DNA from: Micromonospora eburnea
Lineage (GTDB): Bacteria > Actinomycetota > Actinomycetes > Mycobacteriales > Micromonosporaceae
Direction: 5' to 3'
Assembly: GCF_900090225.1 (NCBI RefSeq)
Contig: NZ_FMHY01000002.1
Span: 3,162,001 to 3,226,000, forward strand
DNA length: 64,000 nucleotides
Shown: positions 1 through 13,100 of the stretch, piece after piece
Layout: each line of letters starts with the position of its first letter
How positions within the stretch are numbered: position 1 is the first letter of the stretch
Program-made: the position numbers and the translations under genes
Notes under the pieces: generated by a model
Told to the model about the DNA's origin: nothing
The model's input: the letters and a program-made list of their open reading frames with translations, nothing else
Database searches by the model: none

Positions 1-3000
1 GAGCGACCTGACGTTCCCGTCGCCGACGTCGCGCATTCGTTGGCGCGCCGCGGGGTGTTCGAGAACCGGGCCGTGGTGGTGGCCCGGGAACGCGCCGAGT
101 TGCTGACCGCGCTCGCTGCCTACGCACACGACGGCGGCACGCCCGGCGTGGTACGAGGCGTTGTGCCCCCTGCCGGTGCGGGTGACGTGGTGTTCGTGTT
201 CCCCGGCCAGGGATCGCAGTGGGCGGGGATGGCGGTCGAGTTGCTGGACTCGTCGCCGGTGTTCGCCGGGCGGATGGCCGAGTGCGCGGCTGCGTTGGGG
301 CCCTGCGTGGACTGGTCGCTTCTCGATGTGGTGCGTCGCGGCGAGATGTTGGACCGGGTTGATGTTGTTCAGCCGGTGTTGTTCGCGGTGATGGTGTCGT
401 TGGCGGAGTTGTGGCGGTCGTGCGGGGTTGAGCCGGCCGCGGTGGTGGGGCACTCGCAGGGTGAGATCGCGGCCGCATGCGTGGCGGGGGCGTTGTCGCT
501 GACCGACGCCATGCGGGTGGTCGTCGCGCGTAGCCAGTTGATCGGGGAGCGGCTGTCCGGAAACGGCACGATGCTGTCGGTGCTGGCGACGCTTGGCGAG
601 GTCGAGGGGTTGTTGCCGGAAGGCGTGTCGGTCGCGGCGGTGAATGGGCCGCGGTCGGTGACAGTCTCGGGTGATCTAGCGGGCGTGGCGGAGTTGGAGC
701 GGCGGTTGTCCGCGGCGGGAATCATGCGGTGGCGGCTCGACGGAACGGACTTCGCCGCTCATTCACCGCAGGTTGACCGGCTGCGGGATGAGTTGCTGAG
801 AGAGTTGGCCGATGTGGCCCCGGGCGCCACCGACGTGCCACTCATCTCCACTGTGCACGGCCACCGGATCGATGGCACCGAGCTGGACGGTGACTACTGG
901 TACCGCAACCTCCGCCAACCCGTCCAGTTCCAGGCTGCCGTCCAGCAACTGTCGGAACTGGGATACCGGACATTCATCGAGATCAGCCCACGGCCGACCC
1001 TCACCATCGGCATCGAGGAAAGCCTCGCCGACGCCGTGGTCATCGGCACCCTACGACAGGGCGACGGCGGCATGGCACGGATGCTGACGTCCCTGGCCGA
1101 GGCATTCGTACGCGGCGCGCCGGTCGAGTGGTCCGCGGTTCTCCCCGATGCTCGCCTCACCGACCTGCCCACCTACGCCTTCCAACGAACCCGCTACTGG
1201 TTGCCTACCGGCGTGCGCGGGCTTCGCGGCATGGCCGATCTCGGGCTCACCCCGACCGGGCATCCACTGCTGGCGGCCGCCATGGCCGTGCCGGGATCGG
1301 ACGAGGTCGTGTTCGCCGGCCGGCTGTCCCTCGAGACCCACCCGTGGTTCGAGGACCACAGCGCTTTCGGTTCCGTACTGGTGCCAGGCACCGCCTTCCT
1401 CGAAATGGCGGTGCGAGCGGCTGACGAGACCGGCTGCCGGCGAGTCGACGAGCTGACACAGGAAGCGCCACTGATCCTCTCCGGCCAGGACGCCGTAAAC
1501 CTGCGACTGGTCGTCGGGCCGGCGGACGAGGCAGGACGCCGACGGCTGAACGTCTACTCCGTGGGCGCCACGAGCCGGCAGAACCCGATACGCCACGCCT
1601 CAGGTGTCCTGTCCGGCGACGAGACACTCCCTGGCGGTGACGACCTTACGGACTGGCCACCCGCCGGTGCGGTGCCGGTCGAGATCGCCGGCGTCTACGA
1701 CCGGCTGGCCGACCACGGCCTCGACTACGGGCCCCTGTTCCGCGGCCTGCGGGCGGCCTGGCGCCTCGGCGACAGTGTGCTCGCCGAGGTCAGTCTGCCA
1801 GAGATCGAACAAGCACCGGCGGGCGATGACACGTTCGCCCTGCATCCCGCGCTGCTGGACGCCGCACTGCACGCGATCGCGGTCGTGGGCACCCAGGGAG
1901 CCAGCGACAACCAGGCGAAACTGCCGTTCAGCTGGTCGGGGGTGACGGCACACGCCGACGGTGCCACCCACCTCCGGGTGCGCGTCACTCCGCTTGGTCA
2001 GGACGCGGTGCGGTTGGCGATCGCGGACGACACCGGCGAACCCGTGCTGACCATCGAATCGCTCGCCCTCCGACCCGTCTCCGCCGACCAACTGGCCGGC
2101 ACACGCGACCGAGCCGGGAACGCGTTGTACCGGCTGGAATGGACCGCGCTGCCGCCGTCCGTCGGCGAGCCCGCGGTCGCCGGCGAGAGCGTGGTGCTCG
2201 GCGACGACACGGAACTCGCCCGTGGCCTCGCCCAGGCGGGTATGGCAGTCCGAACCGCACACGATCTCGCACACCTCCAGGCGGGGGAAGGCACCCCCGA
2301 CATCGTCCTGCTGCCCGCCACGAGCCACGACGCCGACCTCGATGATGTCCCGGACGTCGCCCGTGGGGAGACCGAACGCCTGCTCGCGGTGGTGCAGTCA
2401 TGGCTGGCCGACGACACGCTCTCGGAGTCCCGTCTCGCCCTCGTCACCCGCGCCGCGGTGGCGGTCGCGGCGGGCGAGGTGCCCGACCTCGGGCAGGCGC
2501 CGATCTGGGGCCTGCTGAGGTCTGCGCAGACCGAGCATCCCGAGCGGTTCGTGCTGATCGACGTCGACGACGACCCGGGCTCGTACCGCGCGATGCTCGC
2601 CGCGCTGCGCGGTGACGAGCCCCAGATCGCCATTCGCCAAGGCGTTGCCCACGTGCCCCGGCTGGCCCGCGCGCCGGCGGTGCCCGCCGAGCGGGCGGTA
2701 CCGGACGGCGAGGGAACCGTGCTGATCACCGGCGCCACCGGCGCCCTGGGCGCCAAGATCGCCCGCCATCTGGTGGTCGCACACAATGCCCGCAGGCTCG
2801 TGTTGACCAGCCGGCGCGGGCCGGCCGCCGATGGCGCGCACGAGCTCGTGGCGCATCTGACGGGGCTCGGCGCCGAGGTCAGCATCGTCGCCTGTGACAC
2901 CGCGGACCGGACCGCGCTCGCCGCCGTACTGGACAGCATTCCCGCCGAACACCCGCTAACCGCCGTCGTGCACGCCGCCGGAGTGCTCGACGACGCGGTC

Positions 3001-6000
3001 GTGACCGGGCTGGCCCCGCGGCAGCTGGCCACATCCTTCGCACCCAAGGTCGACTCGGCTGTCAACCTTCACCTGCTGACCGAACACCTGGACCTCAGAT
3101 CGTTCGTGCTGTTCTCCTCGGCGGCCGGCATCGTCGGCAGCGCGGGGCAGGGCAACTACGCGGCGGCGAACGCGTTCCTCGACGCGTTCGCGTGCTGGCG
3201 ACGTGCACGCGGCCTACCCGCCACCGCCCTGGCGTGGGGACCGTGGACCGACATGGCGGACGGCTCACGCCGGGACCCGAGGATGTTCACCAGAACCGGC
3301 GTGGTCCCGCTGTCCGAGGACGACGGGCTGGCGCTGTGGGACGCCGCGATGGAACACGACGAGCCGGTGCTGGCGCCGGTTCGGTTCGACCTGGCGAAGG
3401 TCGCCGCCCTGCCCACGCCATCGCCGGTGCTCGGCAGCCTGGTCACCCGGCGGAGGCGGCGGCGCGCCATCGCACCCCACACCGATCTGCTGTCCCGCCT
3501 CGCCCAACTGCCGGACAGCAAACAACTCGACCGGCTGCGCGAACTCGTACGCGCCGAGCTGGCGGCGGTGCTCGGCCACGAGTCGCCCACGGCGGTCGAC
3601 GCCGCGCGAACGTTCACGGACCTGGGCGTCGACTCGCTTCTCGCGGTGGAGCTGCGCAACCGTCTGGCCGTCGCCACGGGACTACGGTTGCCGGCGACGC
3701 TGGTCTTCGACTTCCCGACACCCGTTGCGGTCGCCGGCCGCCTGCACGCCGAGCTGGTCGCCCCCGCGCCGGCCCCGGCCGTCACGCGACCGGACGCGGC
3801 GGTGGCCGACGACCCGATCGCGATCATCGGCATCAGTTGCCGGTTCCCGGGCGACGTCCGGTCCCCCGACGACCTCTGGCGCCTCGTCGAACAGGGCATC
3901 CATGTCGTCGACCCGTTCCCTGTGGACCGCGGCTGGATGCACGATCCGGTGCCACCGGAGGTGACCTGTCCGTCCGGCGGTGCGTTCCTGGCCGGCGCCG
4001 CTGACTTCGACGCGGGCTTCTTCGGGGTGTCGCCACGCGAGGCCCTCGCGATGGACCCACAGCAACGGTTGTTGCTGGAGGCGTCGTGGGAGGTGCTGGA
4101 GCGGGCGGGCATCGACCCGGGTTCGTTGCGGGGCAGCCGAACGGGCGTGTTCGCCGGCCTGATGGCCCAGGACTACGCGATGTTGTTCGCCGGCGCCCCC
4201 GACCAACTTGAGGGGTACGCCGCGACGGCGGGTGCCGCGAGCGCGGCGAGCGGCCGGATCTCGTACACGTTCGGTTTCGAGGGGCCCGCGATGACCGTCG
4301 ACACCGCGTGCTCGTCGTCGTTGGTGGCGATGCACCTCGCGGCCCAGGCGTTGCGAAACGGTGATTGCGAGCTCGCGCTCGCAGGTGGCGCTACCGTGAT
4401 GTCCACCCAGGCCACGTTCACGGAGTTCTCCCGTCAGGGCAATCTCGCCGCCGACGGCCGGTGCAAGGCGTTCGCCGAGAGTGCGGACGGCACCGGGCTG
4501 GGTGAGGGTGTCGGAATCCTGTTGTTGGAGCGGCTCTCCGACGCGCGGCGGAACGGGCACCCTGTTCTGGCGGTGCTGCGTGGTTCCGCGGTGAACCAGG
4601 ATGGCGCGTCGAACGGGTTGACGGCGCCAAACGGGTTGGCGCAGCAGCGGGTCATTCAGCAGGCGTTGGCGAACGCCGGCTTGCGGCCGTCTGACGTCGA
4701 TGTTGTCGAGGCGCACGGTACCGGTACCGCGTTGGGTGATCCGATCGAGGCGCAGGCGTTGTTGGCGACGTATGGTCAGCGTGATCCTGATCGGCCGTTG
4801 TGGTTGGGGTCGGTGAAGTCGAACATCGGGCACACTCAGGCCGCTGCCGGTGTGGCTGGTGTGATCAAGATGGTGCTGGCGCTCCGGCATGGTCGTTTGC
4901 CGAGGACTCTGCATGTGGATGAGCCGAGCCGGCATGTGGACTGGTCGGCTGGCGCGGTCCGGTTGTTGACCGAGGAGCGGGACTGGTCGGCGAACGGCCG
5001 GCCGCGGCGGGCCGGGGTGTCGTCGTTCGGGATCAGCGGCACCAACGCGCACGTGATCCTCGAAGAAGGGCCGCGCCACGGCTCTGCCGAGCCCGTTCCG
5101 GACGCCGATGTCGTCGTACCGATCATGCTGTCGGCCCGCGATGGGGGCGCCTTGCGCGCACAGGCGGGACGTCTGCACGACTTCCTTCTGGAGCGGCCGG
5201 ACGTCTCTCTCGCGGACGTCGGGTACTCGTTGACACGTCGCGGACAGTTCGAGCACCGGGCCGTCGTGGTCGCCCGGGAACGGACCGGGTTGCTCGCCGC
5301 GCTGGCCGACTTCACCTCCGGCGGCGACACCCCCGAGGTGGTGCAGGGCATCGCCACGCGCGCTGGTTCTGGTGACGTGGTGTTCGTGTTTCCCGGTCAG
5401 GGGACGCAGTGGGCGGGAATGGCCGTCGATCTGCTCGACTCGTCGCCGGTGTTCGCCGAGCGAATGGCCGAGTGTGCCACCGCACTGAGCTCCTGGGTGG
5501 ACTGGGACCTGCTCGACGTGGTGCGTGGGCCGACGCCGATCGAGCGGGTCGACGTCCTTCAGCCGGTGCTGTTCTCGGTGATGGTGTCGTTGGCGGAGCT
5601 GTGGCGGTCGTGGGCAATCGAGCCCGTCGCGGTGATCGGACATTCGCAGGGTGAGATCGCAGCCGCGTGTGTCGCCGGTGCGCTGTCGCTCGAGGACGCG
5701 GTACGGGTCGTCGTGGCCCGCAGCCGGCTGATCGGAGAGCGGTTGTCGGGTGACGGAGCCATGCTGTCGGTGCTGGGCAGCATCGATGAGATTGAGAGTT
5801 TGTTGCCGGCGGGCGTGTCGGTCGCGGCAGTGAACGGGCCGCGGTCGGTGACGGTCTCGGGCGACCCGGCAGCGGTGACGGGGCTGGAGCGGCGCCTGTC
5901 GTCGGCCGGACTGATGCGGTGGCGGCTCGAGGGAACGGACTTCGCCGCTCATTCGCCAAAGGTCGATCGGTTGCGGGACGAACTGCTGGTCGAGTTGGCC

Positions 6001-9000
6001 GACGTGTCGCCACGGACCGCCTCGGTGCCGATGATCTCCACTGTTACCGGTGACCGGATCGACGGTGCCGAGTTGGACGGCGACTACTGGTACCGGAACC
6101 TCCGTCAACCCGTTCGGTTGGACCTCGCGGTGCGGGGAGTGCTCGACCAGGGGTGCGACGTGCTCGTCGAGGTCGGCTCGCACCCGGTACTACTGCCGTG
6201 GATCCAGGAAACCATCGACGAACGGCACGCCGACGCCGTCGCCGTCGCCTCGATCCGCCGGGACGACGGTGGGCTCGACCGCTTCACGACCTCCCTCGCC
6301 CAGGCGCACGTGCGTGGCGTCCCCGTCGACTGGGCGCCGTCCTTCGCCAACACCGCGGCGAAGCTCGTCGAGCTGCCCACATACGCCTTTTCGCGCCAGC
6401 GGTACTGGCCGCAGATCGGCGTGGCGGTCGGCGACGTCTCTGCCGCCGGCCTGGACATCACCGACCACCCGCTGATCGGCGCCACCGTCGAACTCGCCGC
6501 CGCCGGCGGCGTCCTCCTCACCAGCCGGCTCTCACTACACACCCACCCGTGGCTCGCCGACCACGCCGTCAACAACGAGACGATCGTGCCCGGCACGGTC
6601 CTGGTCGAACTCGCCATCCAGGCGGGCGCGCTCGTTGGTTGCGACCAGGTGGACGAACTGACCGTGCACGCGCCACTGATCCTGCCGCGGGACGCCGGGC
6701 TCACCGTGCAGGTCCGCGCCGAGGCCGCCGACGAAGGCGGCTACACGCTCACCGTTCACTCACGCCCCGTGGACGGCCCCGCCGGCATGCCCTGGACCAG
6801 CCACGCCTCCGGCATGCTGACCACCGACACACAGCAGGCCAGCGCGATGCCCGCCCAGTGGCCCCCACGAGGCGCCGAATCCGTGGACATCAGCGACCTG
6901 TACACCCGCCTGGCCGACGCCGGATACCGGTACGGTCCCGCGTTCCAGGGTTTGTCGGCGGCGTGGCGGCGCGGCGAGGACATCTTCGCCGACATCCGGC
7001 TGCCCGAGGCGCATCACACCGAAGCCGCGCGGACCGGGTTGCATCCCGCACTGCTCGACGCCGCCCTGCACACCATGATGCTGTTGAAGACCGACGACCG
7101 GCTGCGGCTCCCGTTCTCCTGGGCCGGGGTGAGCCTGCACGCGACCGGGGCCACCGCGCTGCGGGTACGGCTGTCCCGCACGGCGGACGACGAGGTACGA
7201 CTGACCGCGGCCGACCCGGCCGGACAACCCGTCGCCGAAATACGGTCGCTCGTGCTCGGCGAGGTGGCCGCCGGCGACCTGCGGGGCGGCCACGACAACT
7301 CGCTGTACCACGTCGACTGGGTGCCCGCACCCACGTCCGACGCATCCCCCAGCATCGCGGTGCTCGGACCGGACACGCTCGGGCTACCAGACGTCGCGGT
7401 GTGGGCGGACCTCGATGACGTCGACGGCCCGATTCCCGACGTGGTCGTCATGCGCCTCGCTCCGAACCGGGACGCCGACGTGCCCGGGGCGAGCCGTGCG
7501 GCCACCCGGCGGACGCTGGACGTCGTACGTCGGTGGCTCGCCGACGAGCGGTTCACCGCCGCACGGCTGGCGATCGTCACCACCGGCGCCGTCGCCGCCG
7601 GGACCGGCGAAGGAGTCGAGGACCTCGGTAACGCCGCGGTGTGGGGACTGGTGCGTTCGGCACAGTCGGAGCATCCGGACCGCCTCGTCCTTGTCGACCT
7701 GGACGACACGCCGGAACCACTCGGCGCGCTACGTGCCGCATTGGCGACGGGGGAGCAGCAGGTCGGCGTCCGGGCCGGTACGGTCACCTGCCCGCGGTTG
7801 GTCAGGTTCACCGCACGCGACTCGCTGGTGCCCCCGCCGGACGCGCGGCTGTGGCGGCTGGACAGCCTCGGCGGAGAGACGTTCGAGGACCTCACCATCG
7901 CCGCATGCCCCGACGAACCGTTGCCCGCCGGCCACGTCCGCATCGCGGTGCGCGCGGCCGGGTTGAACTTCCGTGACGTGATCGTCGGCCTCGGCATGCT
8001 GCCGGAACAGCAGCACATCGGGTCCGAGGCCGCGGGCGTCGTCATCGAGACCGGGCCCGGCGTCACGGGTATGGCGGTGGGCGACCGCGTGATGGGCGTG
8101 TGCTATCAGGCGTTCGGCCACGTGGCCATCGCCGACCACCGCATGCTCGTCCCCATCCCCGAAGGCTGGTCCGACGAGCGGGCCGCGTCGATACCGCTCG
8201 CCTACCTGACCGCGTACTACGGGCTGGTGGACCTCGGCGGGCTCAAGGCGGGTGAGTCCGTGCTGGTGCACGCGGCGGCCGGTGGCGTCGGCACTGCCGC
8301 GGTGCACCTCGCGCAGCACCTCGGCGCCGAGGTGTTCGGCACGGCCAGCCCTGGGAAATGGGACATACTGCGCGCCAACGGGTTGGCCGAGGACCACATC
8401 GCCAGTTCGCGGACGCTCGACTTCGAGGAACGGTTCCTCGCCACCACCGGCGGCGCCGGCGTGGACGTCGTGCTGAACTGCCTCGCCGGCAAATTCGTCG
8501 ACGCCGGCCTGCGGCTGCTGCCACGTGGCGGCCGGTTCCTGGAGATGGGCAAGCTCGACAAGCGGAACGTGAACGAGGTCGCCGCCGCACACCCGGGAGT
8601 CGTCTACCAGGTCTACGACATCATGGACGCCGGCCCGGAGCGCCTGCACGAGATGCTGGTCGAGATCGTCGCTCTGCTCGAGGCGGGTGCGCTCGAACCG
8701 TTGCCGTTGACCGTCTACGACCTGCGCCGGGCGCCCTCCGCGCTCCGCGCGCTCAGCCAGGCACGCCTCGTCGGCAAGGCGGTGCTGACCATTCCCCGGC
8801 CGCTCGACCCGGACGGCACCGCACTGATCACCGGCGCCACCGGCACCCTGGGCGGGTTGCTGGCCCGTCACCTGGCGAGCACGCATGGCGTACGAAACCT
8901 GGTGCTCACCAGCCGGGCCGGTATGGCCGCACCCGGTGCGCGAGAACTGCTGGCGGAGCTGACCGAGTTCGGTGCGAACGCGGCCATCGTCTCCTGCGAC

Positions 9001-10113
9001 GTCGCGGACCGCGACGCCCTCGCCGAGGTGCTCGCCGGCGTGCCGGAGGAGCATCCCCTCACCGCTGTCGTGCACGCCGCCGGAGTGCTCGACGACGGCC
9101 TGATCGATTCGCTGAGCGTCGAGCAACTCGATCGGGTGCTCCGCCCCAAGGTCGACGGTGCGGTCAACCTCCACGAGCTGACCATGGACATGCCGCTGTC
9201 GACGTTCGTGCTCTTCTCCTCCGCGGCCGCCACGTTCGGTGGCGCCGGCCAGGCGAACTACGCGGCGGCCAACGCCTTTCTCGACGCGCTGGCGCATCAC
9301 CGCAGGGCACGGGGACTGCCCGCATCCTCGATGGCCTGGGGCTTCTGGGCGCAGCGCAGCGCGATGACCGCACACCTCGGTGATGTCGAGGTCAGGCGTA
9401 TGGCCCGGTCGGGCATGGCGCCACTGGACAACGAGCAGGGCCTGGCGTTGTTCGACCTCGCCAGCGTCGTCGACCTCGCGATGACCGTGCCGGCCAGGCT
9501 GGCCCTGGGCGCGCTGCGGGCGGGCCCGGTGTCCCCGTTGCTGCGTGGGCTGGTCGGAAACGGCGGCCGCCGCCTGGCTCAGGCGGTACGGCAGGGCGGC
9601 GACGGGCAGGCGCTGGCCAACCGGCTGGCCGGGATGACGCCGGCCGACCGTGACCGACTGCTTCTCGACATCGTCCGGTCGAACACGGCCGTCGTCCTCG
9701 GCCACGCCTCGTCCGACGAGATTGAGGCGGGCCGCGCGTTCAAGGAGCTGGGCATCGACTCGTTGACCGCGGTCGAGTTGCGCAACCGGTTGACGCGCGC
9801 GGCTGGACTGCGACTGCCGACCACCCTCGTGTTCGACCACCCGACACCGCTGGCGCTGGCCCGGTTCCTCGGGACCGAACTGGTGCCGGAGGGACTCAGC
9901 GAAATCGACTCGGTGCTCGCCGAATTGGCGCGGCTCGGCGACTCGATCGGCGCGCTCGATCCGGGGCCCGACGAACGGACCCAGATCACCGGCCGGCTGC
10001 GCGAGCTGATGTCGCGGTGGCAGGCCCCGTCCGAACTGCCCGCCGACGACCTCGAGTCGGCGACGAACGACGAACTCTTCGAACTGGTCGACCGGGGTTT
10101 CCCATTCTCGTGA
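1..10113 (+). CDS. Modular type I PKS, gene A (5' partial): AT-DH-KR-ACP / KS-AT-DH-ER-KR-ACP
   Basis: The reading frame is open from base 1; the first codons match the KS-AT linker seen again near base 5200, so the first module's KS lies outside the window. Counting codons from base 1, module a has AT (GHSQG Ser 152, specificity motif FAAH 251-254), DH (active-site His 453, HxxxGxxxxP intact), KR from about 905 (LDD, B-type) and ACP (Ser 1212 in GVDSL). Module b has KS (Cys 1437), AT (Ser 1882, FAAH 1981-1984), DH (His 2188, with Asn replacing the motif Gly), ER (about 2616-2930, HAAAGGVG at 2757), KR (LDD) and ACP (Ser 3254). The C-terminus is a class 1a docking domain ([11 protein letters not shown]). 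Module a should leave an alkene and module b a fully reduced unit. Both ATs look methylmalonyl-like upstream (RVDVVQ or RVDVLQ, GHSQG) but lack YASH. The start is unknown. Confidence 0.95.
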   Translation, partial: ERPDVPVADVAHSLARRGVFENRAVVVARERAELLTALAAYAHDGGTPGVVRGVVPPAGAGDVVFVFPGQGSQWAGMAVELLDSSPVFAGRMAECAAALGPCVDWSLLDVVRRGEMLDRVDVVQPVLFAVMVSLAELWRSCGVEPAAVVGHSQGEIAAACVAGALSLTDAMRVVVARSQLIGERLSGNGTMLSVLATLGEVEGLLPEGVSVAAVNGPRSVTVSGDLAGVAELERRLSAAGIMRWRLDGTDFAAHSPQVDRLRDELLRELADVAPGATDVPLISTVHGHRIDGTELDGDYWYRNLRQPVQFQAAVQQLSELGYRTFIEISPRPTLTIGIEESLADAVVIGTLRQGDGGMARMLTSLAEAFVRGAPVEWSAVLPDARLTDLPTYAFQRTRYWLPTGVRGLRGMADLGLTPTGHPLLAAAMAVPGSDEVVFAGRLSLETHPWFEDHSAFGSVLVPGTAFLEMAVRAADETGCRRVDELTQEAPLILSGQDAVNLRLVVGPADEAGRRRLNVYSVGATSRQNPIRHASGVLSGDETLPGGDDLTDWPPAGAVPVEIAGVYDRLADHGLDYGPLFRGLRAAWRLGDSVLAEVSLPEIEQAPAGDDTFALHPALLDAALHAIAVVGTQGASDNQAKLPFSWSGVTAHADGATHLRVRVTPLGQDAVRLAIADDTGEPVLTIESLALRPVSADQLAGTRDRAGNALYRLEWTALPPSVGEPAVAGESVVLGDDTELARGLAQAGMAVRTAHDLAHLQAGEGTPDIVLLPATSHDADLDDVPDVARGETERLLAVVQSWLADDTLSESRLALVTRAAVAVAAGEVPDLGQAPIWGLLRSAQTEHPERFVLIDVDDDPGSYRAMLAALRGDEPQIAIRQGVAHVPRLARAPAVPAERAVPDGEGTVLITGATGALGAKIARHLVVAHNARRLVLTSRRGPAADGAHELVAHLTGLGAEVSIVACDTADRTALAAVLDSIPAEHPLTAVVHAAGVLDDAVVTGLAPRQLATSFAPKVDSAVNLHLLTEHLDLRSFVLFSSAAGIVGSAGQGNYAAANAFLDAFACWRRARGLPATALAWGPWTDMADGSRRDPRMFTRTGVVPLSEDDGLALWDAAMEHDEPVLAPVRFDLAKVAALPTPSPVLGSLVTRRRRRRAIAPHTDLLSRLAQLPDSKQLDRLRELVRAELAAVLGHESPTAVDAARTFTDLGVDSLLAVELRNRLAVATGLRLPATLVFDFPTPVAVAGRLHAELVAPAPAPAVTRPDAAVADDPIAIIGISCRFPGDVRSPDDLWRLVEQGIHVVDPFPVDRGWMHDPVPPEVTCPSGGAFLAGAADFDAGFFGVSPREALAMDPQQRLLLEASWEVLERAGIDPGSLRGSRTGVFAGLMAQDYAMLFAGAPDQLEGYAATAGAASAASGRISYTFGFEGPAMTVDTACSSSLVAMHLAAQALRNGDCELALAGGATVMSTQATFTEFSRQGNLAADGRCKAFAESADGTGLGEGVGILLLERLSDARRNGHPVLAVLRGSAVNQDGASNGLTAPNGLAQQRVIQQALANAGLRPSDVDVVEAHGTGTALGDPIEAQALLATYGQRDPDRPLWLGSVKSNIGHTQAAAGVAGVIKMVLALRHGRLPRTLHVDEPSRHVDWSAGAVRLLTEERDWSANGRPRRAGVSSFGISGTNAHVILEEGPRHGSAEPVPDADVVVPIMLSARDGGALRAQAGRLHDFLLERPDVSLADVGYSLTRRGQFEHRAVVVARERTGLLAALADFTSGGDTPEVVQGIATRAGSGDVVFVFPGQGTQWAGMAVDLLDSSPVFAERMAECATALSSWVDWDLLDVVRGPTPIERVDVLQPVLFSVMVSLAELWRSWAIEPVAVIGHSQGEIAAACVAGALSLEDAVRVVVARSRLIGERLSGDGAMLSVLGSIDEIESLLPAGVSVAAVNGPRSVTVSGDPAAVTGLERRLSSAGLMRWRLEGTDFAAHSPKVDRLRDELLVELADVSPRTASVPMISTVTGDRIDGAELDGDYWYRNLRQPVRLDLAVRGVLDQGCDVLVEVGSHPVLLPWIQETIDERHADAVAVASIRRDDGGLDRFTTSLAQAHVRGVPVDWAPSFANTAAKLVELPTYAFSRQRYWPQIGVAVGDVSAAGLDITDHPLIGATVELAAAGGVLLTSRLSLHTHPWLADHAVNNETIVPGTVLVELAIQAGALVGCDQVDELTVHAPLILPRDAGLTVQVRAEAADEGGYTLTVHSRPVDGPAGMPWTSHASGMLTTDTQQASAMPAQWPPRGAESVDISDLYTRLADAGYRYGPAFQGLSAAWRRGEDIFADIRLPEAHHTEAARTGLHPALLDAALHTMMLLKTDDRLRLPFSWAGVSLHATGATALRVRLSRTADDEVRLTAADPAGQPVAEIRSLVLGEVAAGDLRGGHDNSLYHVDWVPAPTSDASPSIAVLGPDTLGLPDVAVWADLDDVDGPIPDVVVMRLAPNRDADVPGASRAATRRTLDVVRRWLADERFTAARLAIVTTGAVAAGTGEGVEDLGNAAVWGLVRSAQSEHPDRLVLVDLDDTPEPLGALRAALATGEQQVGVRAGTVTCPRLVRFTARDSLVPPPDARLWRLDSLGGETFEDLTIAACPDEPLPAGHVRIAVRAAGLNFRDVIVGLGMLPEQQHIGSEAAGVVIETGPGVTGMAVGDRVMGVCYQAFGHVAIADHRMLVPIPEGWSDERAASIPLAYLTAYYGLVDLGGLKAGESVLVHAAAGGVGTAAVHLAQHLGAEVFGTASPGKWDILRANGLAEDHIASSRTLDFEERFLATTGGAGVDVVLNCLAGKFVDAGLRLLPRGGRFLEMGKLDKRNVNEVAAAHPGVVYQVYDIMDAGPERLHEMLVEIVALLEAGALEPLPLTVYDLRRAPSALRALSQARLVGKAVLTIPRPLDPDGTALITGATGTLGGLLARHLASTHGVRNLVLTSRAGMAAPGARELLAELTEFGANAAIVSCDVADRDALAEVLAGVPEEHPLTAVVHAAGVLDDGLIDSLSVEQLDRVLRPKVDGAVNLHELTMDMPLSTFVLFSSAAATFGGAGQANYAAANAFLDALAHHRRARGLPASSMAWGFWAQRSAMTAHLGDVEVRRMARSGMAPLDNEQGLALFDLASVVDLAMTVPARLALGALRAGPVSPLLRGLVGNGGRRLAQAVRQGGDGQALANRLAGMTPADRDRLLLDIVRSNTAVVLGHASSDEIEAGRAFKELGIDSLTAVELRNRLTRAAGLRLPTTLVFDHPTPLALARFLGTELVPEGLSEIDSVLAELARLGDSIGALDPGPDERTQITGRLRELMSRWQAPSELPADDLESATNDELFELVDRGFPFS
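205..510 (+). repeat. AT 5'-half tract nearly identical to 11868-12172
   Basis: The first third of the gene A module a AT (PGQGSQ motif to just past GHSQG) matches the gene B module c AT with about ten mismatches by eye. After this the two ATs diverge, including at the specificity motif (FAAH versus YASH). Confidence 0.8.
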
Positions 10114-10156
10114 CCGCCCGGTCGCGACCGACGACGCCTGAGGAGCTGATGCCCGG

Positions 10157-13100
10157 ATGTCCGAAGAGGCCAAGCTTCGCGACTACCTCAAACGTGCGAT
10201 AACCGAAAGCCATCGCGCGTACGCGCGGCTGGCGGAGGTGGAGCAGCGCGTCCGCGAACCGATCGCGATCGTGGGGATGGCGTGCCGCTTTCCGAACGGC
10301 ACCGACTCGCCGGCCGACCTGTGGGAGGCGGTCAGCGCCGGTGCCGACCTGATCGGGGAGTTTCCGACCGACCGGGGCTGGGACCTCGGCTCGCTGTTTC
10401 ACCCCGATCCGGCTCGGCCCGGCACGTCCTACACCCGCGAGGGCGGCTTCCTGACCGCGCCAGGCGACTTCGATCCCGCCTTCTTCGGCATTTCGCCCCG
10501 TGAAGCCGTGGCGATGGACCCGCAGCAGCGGCTGCTACTGGAAACGGCGTGGGAGGCGATCGAACGCGCGGAGATCGACCCACGTTCCCTGCACAGCAGC
10601 AGAACCGGCGTGTTCATCGGCGGGGCGTCGCAGGAGTACGTCGGGTTGCTCGCCGCAGCGGACCACGACAGCGAGGGCCACCTGCTCACCGGGACGGTGG
10701 GCAGTGTGATGTCGGGCCGCATCGCCTACGTCCTCGGCTTGGAAGGCCCCGCGGTGACGGTGGACACGGCGTGTTCGTCGTCGCTGGTGGCGATGCATCT
10801 CGCGGCTCAGGCGCTGCGCAACGACGAATGCACGCTCGCGCTCGCGGGTGGGGTTTCGGTGATGGTCACCCCGGGGCCGTTCATCGAGTTCTCCCGGCAG
10901 CGCGGTCTCGCCGCCGATGGCCGTTGCAAGGCGTTCGCGGCGGCGGCGGATGGGACCGGTTGGGGGGAGGGTGTTGGTCTCGTTCTGTTGGAGCGGTTGT
11001 CGGATGCGCGGCGGAATGGTCATCGGGTGTTGGCGGTGGTGCGTGGTTCGGCGGTGAATCAGGATGGTGCGTCGAATGGTTTGACGGCGCCGAATGGTCC
11101 GTCGCAGCAGCGGGTGATTCAGCAGGCGTTGGCCAATGCGGGGCTGGGTGTGTCCGATGTGGATGCGGTGGAGGCGCATGGTACGGGCACGACGCTGGGT
11201 GATCCGATTGAGGCGCAGGCGTTGTTGGCGACGTATGGTCAGCGGGATCCTGGTCGGCCGTTGTGGTTGGGGTCGGTGAAGTCGAACATCGGGCACACGC
11301 AGTCTGCTGCGGGTGTGGCTGGTGTGATCAAGATGGTGTTGGCGCTTCGGCATGGCCGGTTGCCGAGGACTCTGCATGTGGATGAGCCGACGCCGCACGT
11401 GGACTGGTCGGCCGGCGCGGTGCGGTTGCTGACCGAGGAGCAGGACTGGCCAGAGAACGGCCGCCCCCGACGGGCCGGGGTGTCGTCCTTCGGGGTGAGT
11501 GGTACCAACGCGCACCTGATCATCGAACAGGCGCCACCGGACGTGCCCGATGACCAGGCGTCCGGTGAACACCCGCCGCCTCCGGTCGCCTCGGCCACCA
11601 TGCCATGGGTGGTGTCCGGCAACACCGAGGCCGCCCTGCGCGCCCAGGCTCGACGCCTGCTCACCCACATCACCGAGCGGCCAGAGCTGTCACTGAACGA
11701 CATCGGGCGAACGCTCGCCAGCGCACGGACCTCCCTTGCCTGCCGAGCGGTGGTGCTCGCCGACCACGCCGGTCACCCGTCGGCCCTGCGTTCGCTCGCC
11801 GACGCCGAACCAGCACGCACGGTGGTCCAAGGAACGGCACTGCGTGGTGACGGCGCCGTGTTCGTGTTTCCCGGCCAGGGATCGCAGTGGGCGGGGATGG
11901 CGGTCGAGTTGCTGGATTCGTCGCCGGTGTTCGCCGGGCGGATGGCCGAGTGCGCGGCTGCGTTAAGGCCCTGCGTGGACTGGTCGCTTCTCGATGTGGT
12001 GCGTCGCGGCGAGATGTTGGACCGGGTTGATGTTGTTCAGCCGATGTTGTTCGCGGTGATGGTGTCGTTGGCGGAGTTGTGGCGGTCGTGTGGGGTTGAG
12101 CCGGTCGCGGTGCTGGGGCACTCGCAGGGAGAAATTGCGGCCGCATGCGTGGCGGGGGCGTTGTCGCTCGCGGACGCGGCGCGGGTCGTGGTCGCACGTA
12201 GCAAGGCGTTGGTGGCGCTGGCGGGCAGCGGGGGAATGCTGTCGGTCGCCCTGCCGCGGGAGTCGGCCCGGAAACTCGTGACGGACAGCGGCGGGCGGTT
12301 GTCGATTGCCGCGCTGAACGGGCCGAGATCCGTGGTCGTGTCCGGCGATGACGAGGCGTTGCGGGAACTCGCGGCCCGCTGCGAGGTGGACGGTGTGCGC
12401 GCCCGCCGCATCGCGGTGGACTACGCCTCCCATTCGCCTCACGTCGACGGCCTGCGTGACGAACTGATGCGGGAACTCGTCGGCATCACCCCCAAACCCG
12501 CCACGGTGTCGTTCTGTTCCACGGTCACCGGCGGGTTTGTCGACACCACCACCCTCGATGCGGACTACTGGTTCCGGAACCTTCGGCAGACCGTGCGACT
12601 GGACACGGCGGTGGCGACGGTGCTCGACGAGGGCTGCGGCCTTCTGGTCGAGGTGAGCCCGCATCCGGTGCTGCTGCCTGGCGTCCAGGAGGCCATCGAC
12701 GAACGGCAGGCCGAGGCCGTGATCCTCGGCTCGCTCCAACGCGACGAACCGGAAGCCCACCGGTTCCTCCAGTCGCTGGCCAGGGCGTACGTCCACGGTG
12801 CGGACGTGCGCTGGGAGAAGTTCTACCGGCCGGCCCAGGGACCACCTGTGGAGCTGCCGACGTACGCCTTCCAGCACGAGCGCTTCTGGGTGGCGCCACC
12901 ATCCCCGGCGGCCGACACTACGGGGCCCGAGTCGGCGTTCTGGGACGCCGTGGACCACGGAGACGTCGCCGCCCTGTGCGAGACAATGGACATCGACCCC
13001 GCCGCACGGGAGTCCCTGGAAACACTCGCCCCCGCACTGTCGTCATGGCGCCGGCGACGGCGAGAGCGGTCTCTCGTGGACTCCTGGCGTTATCGAGTGG

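Noticed and set aside
3682-6183. Long minus-strand open frame (833 codons) opposite gene A, and similar ones at 7729-10173, 13043-15592, 25685-29215 and 32419-35379
   Set aside because: Arg/Gly/His-rich shadow translations of conserved PKS domains in GC-rich DNA; no domain recognisable.
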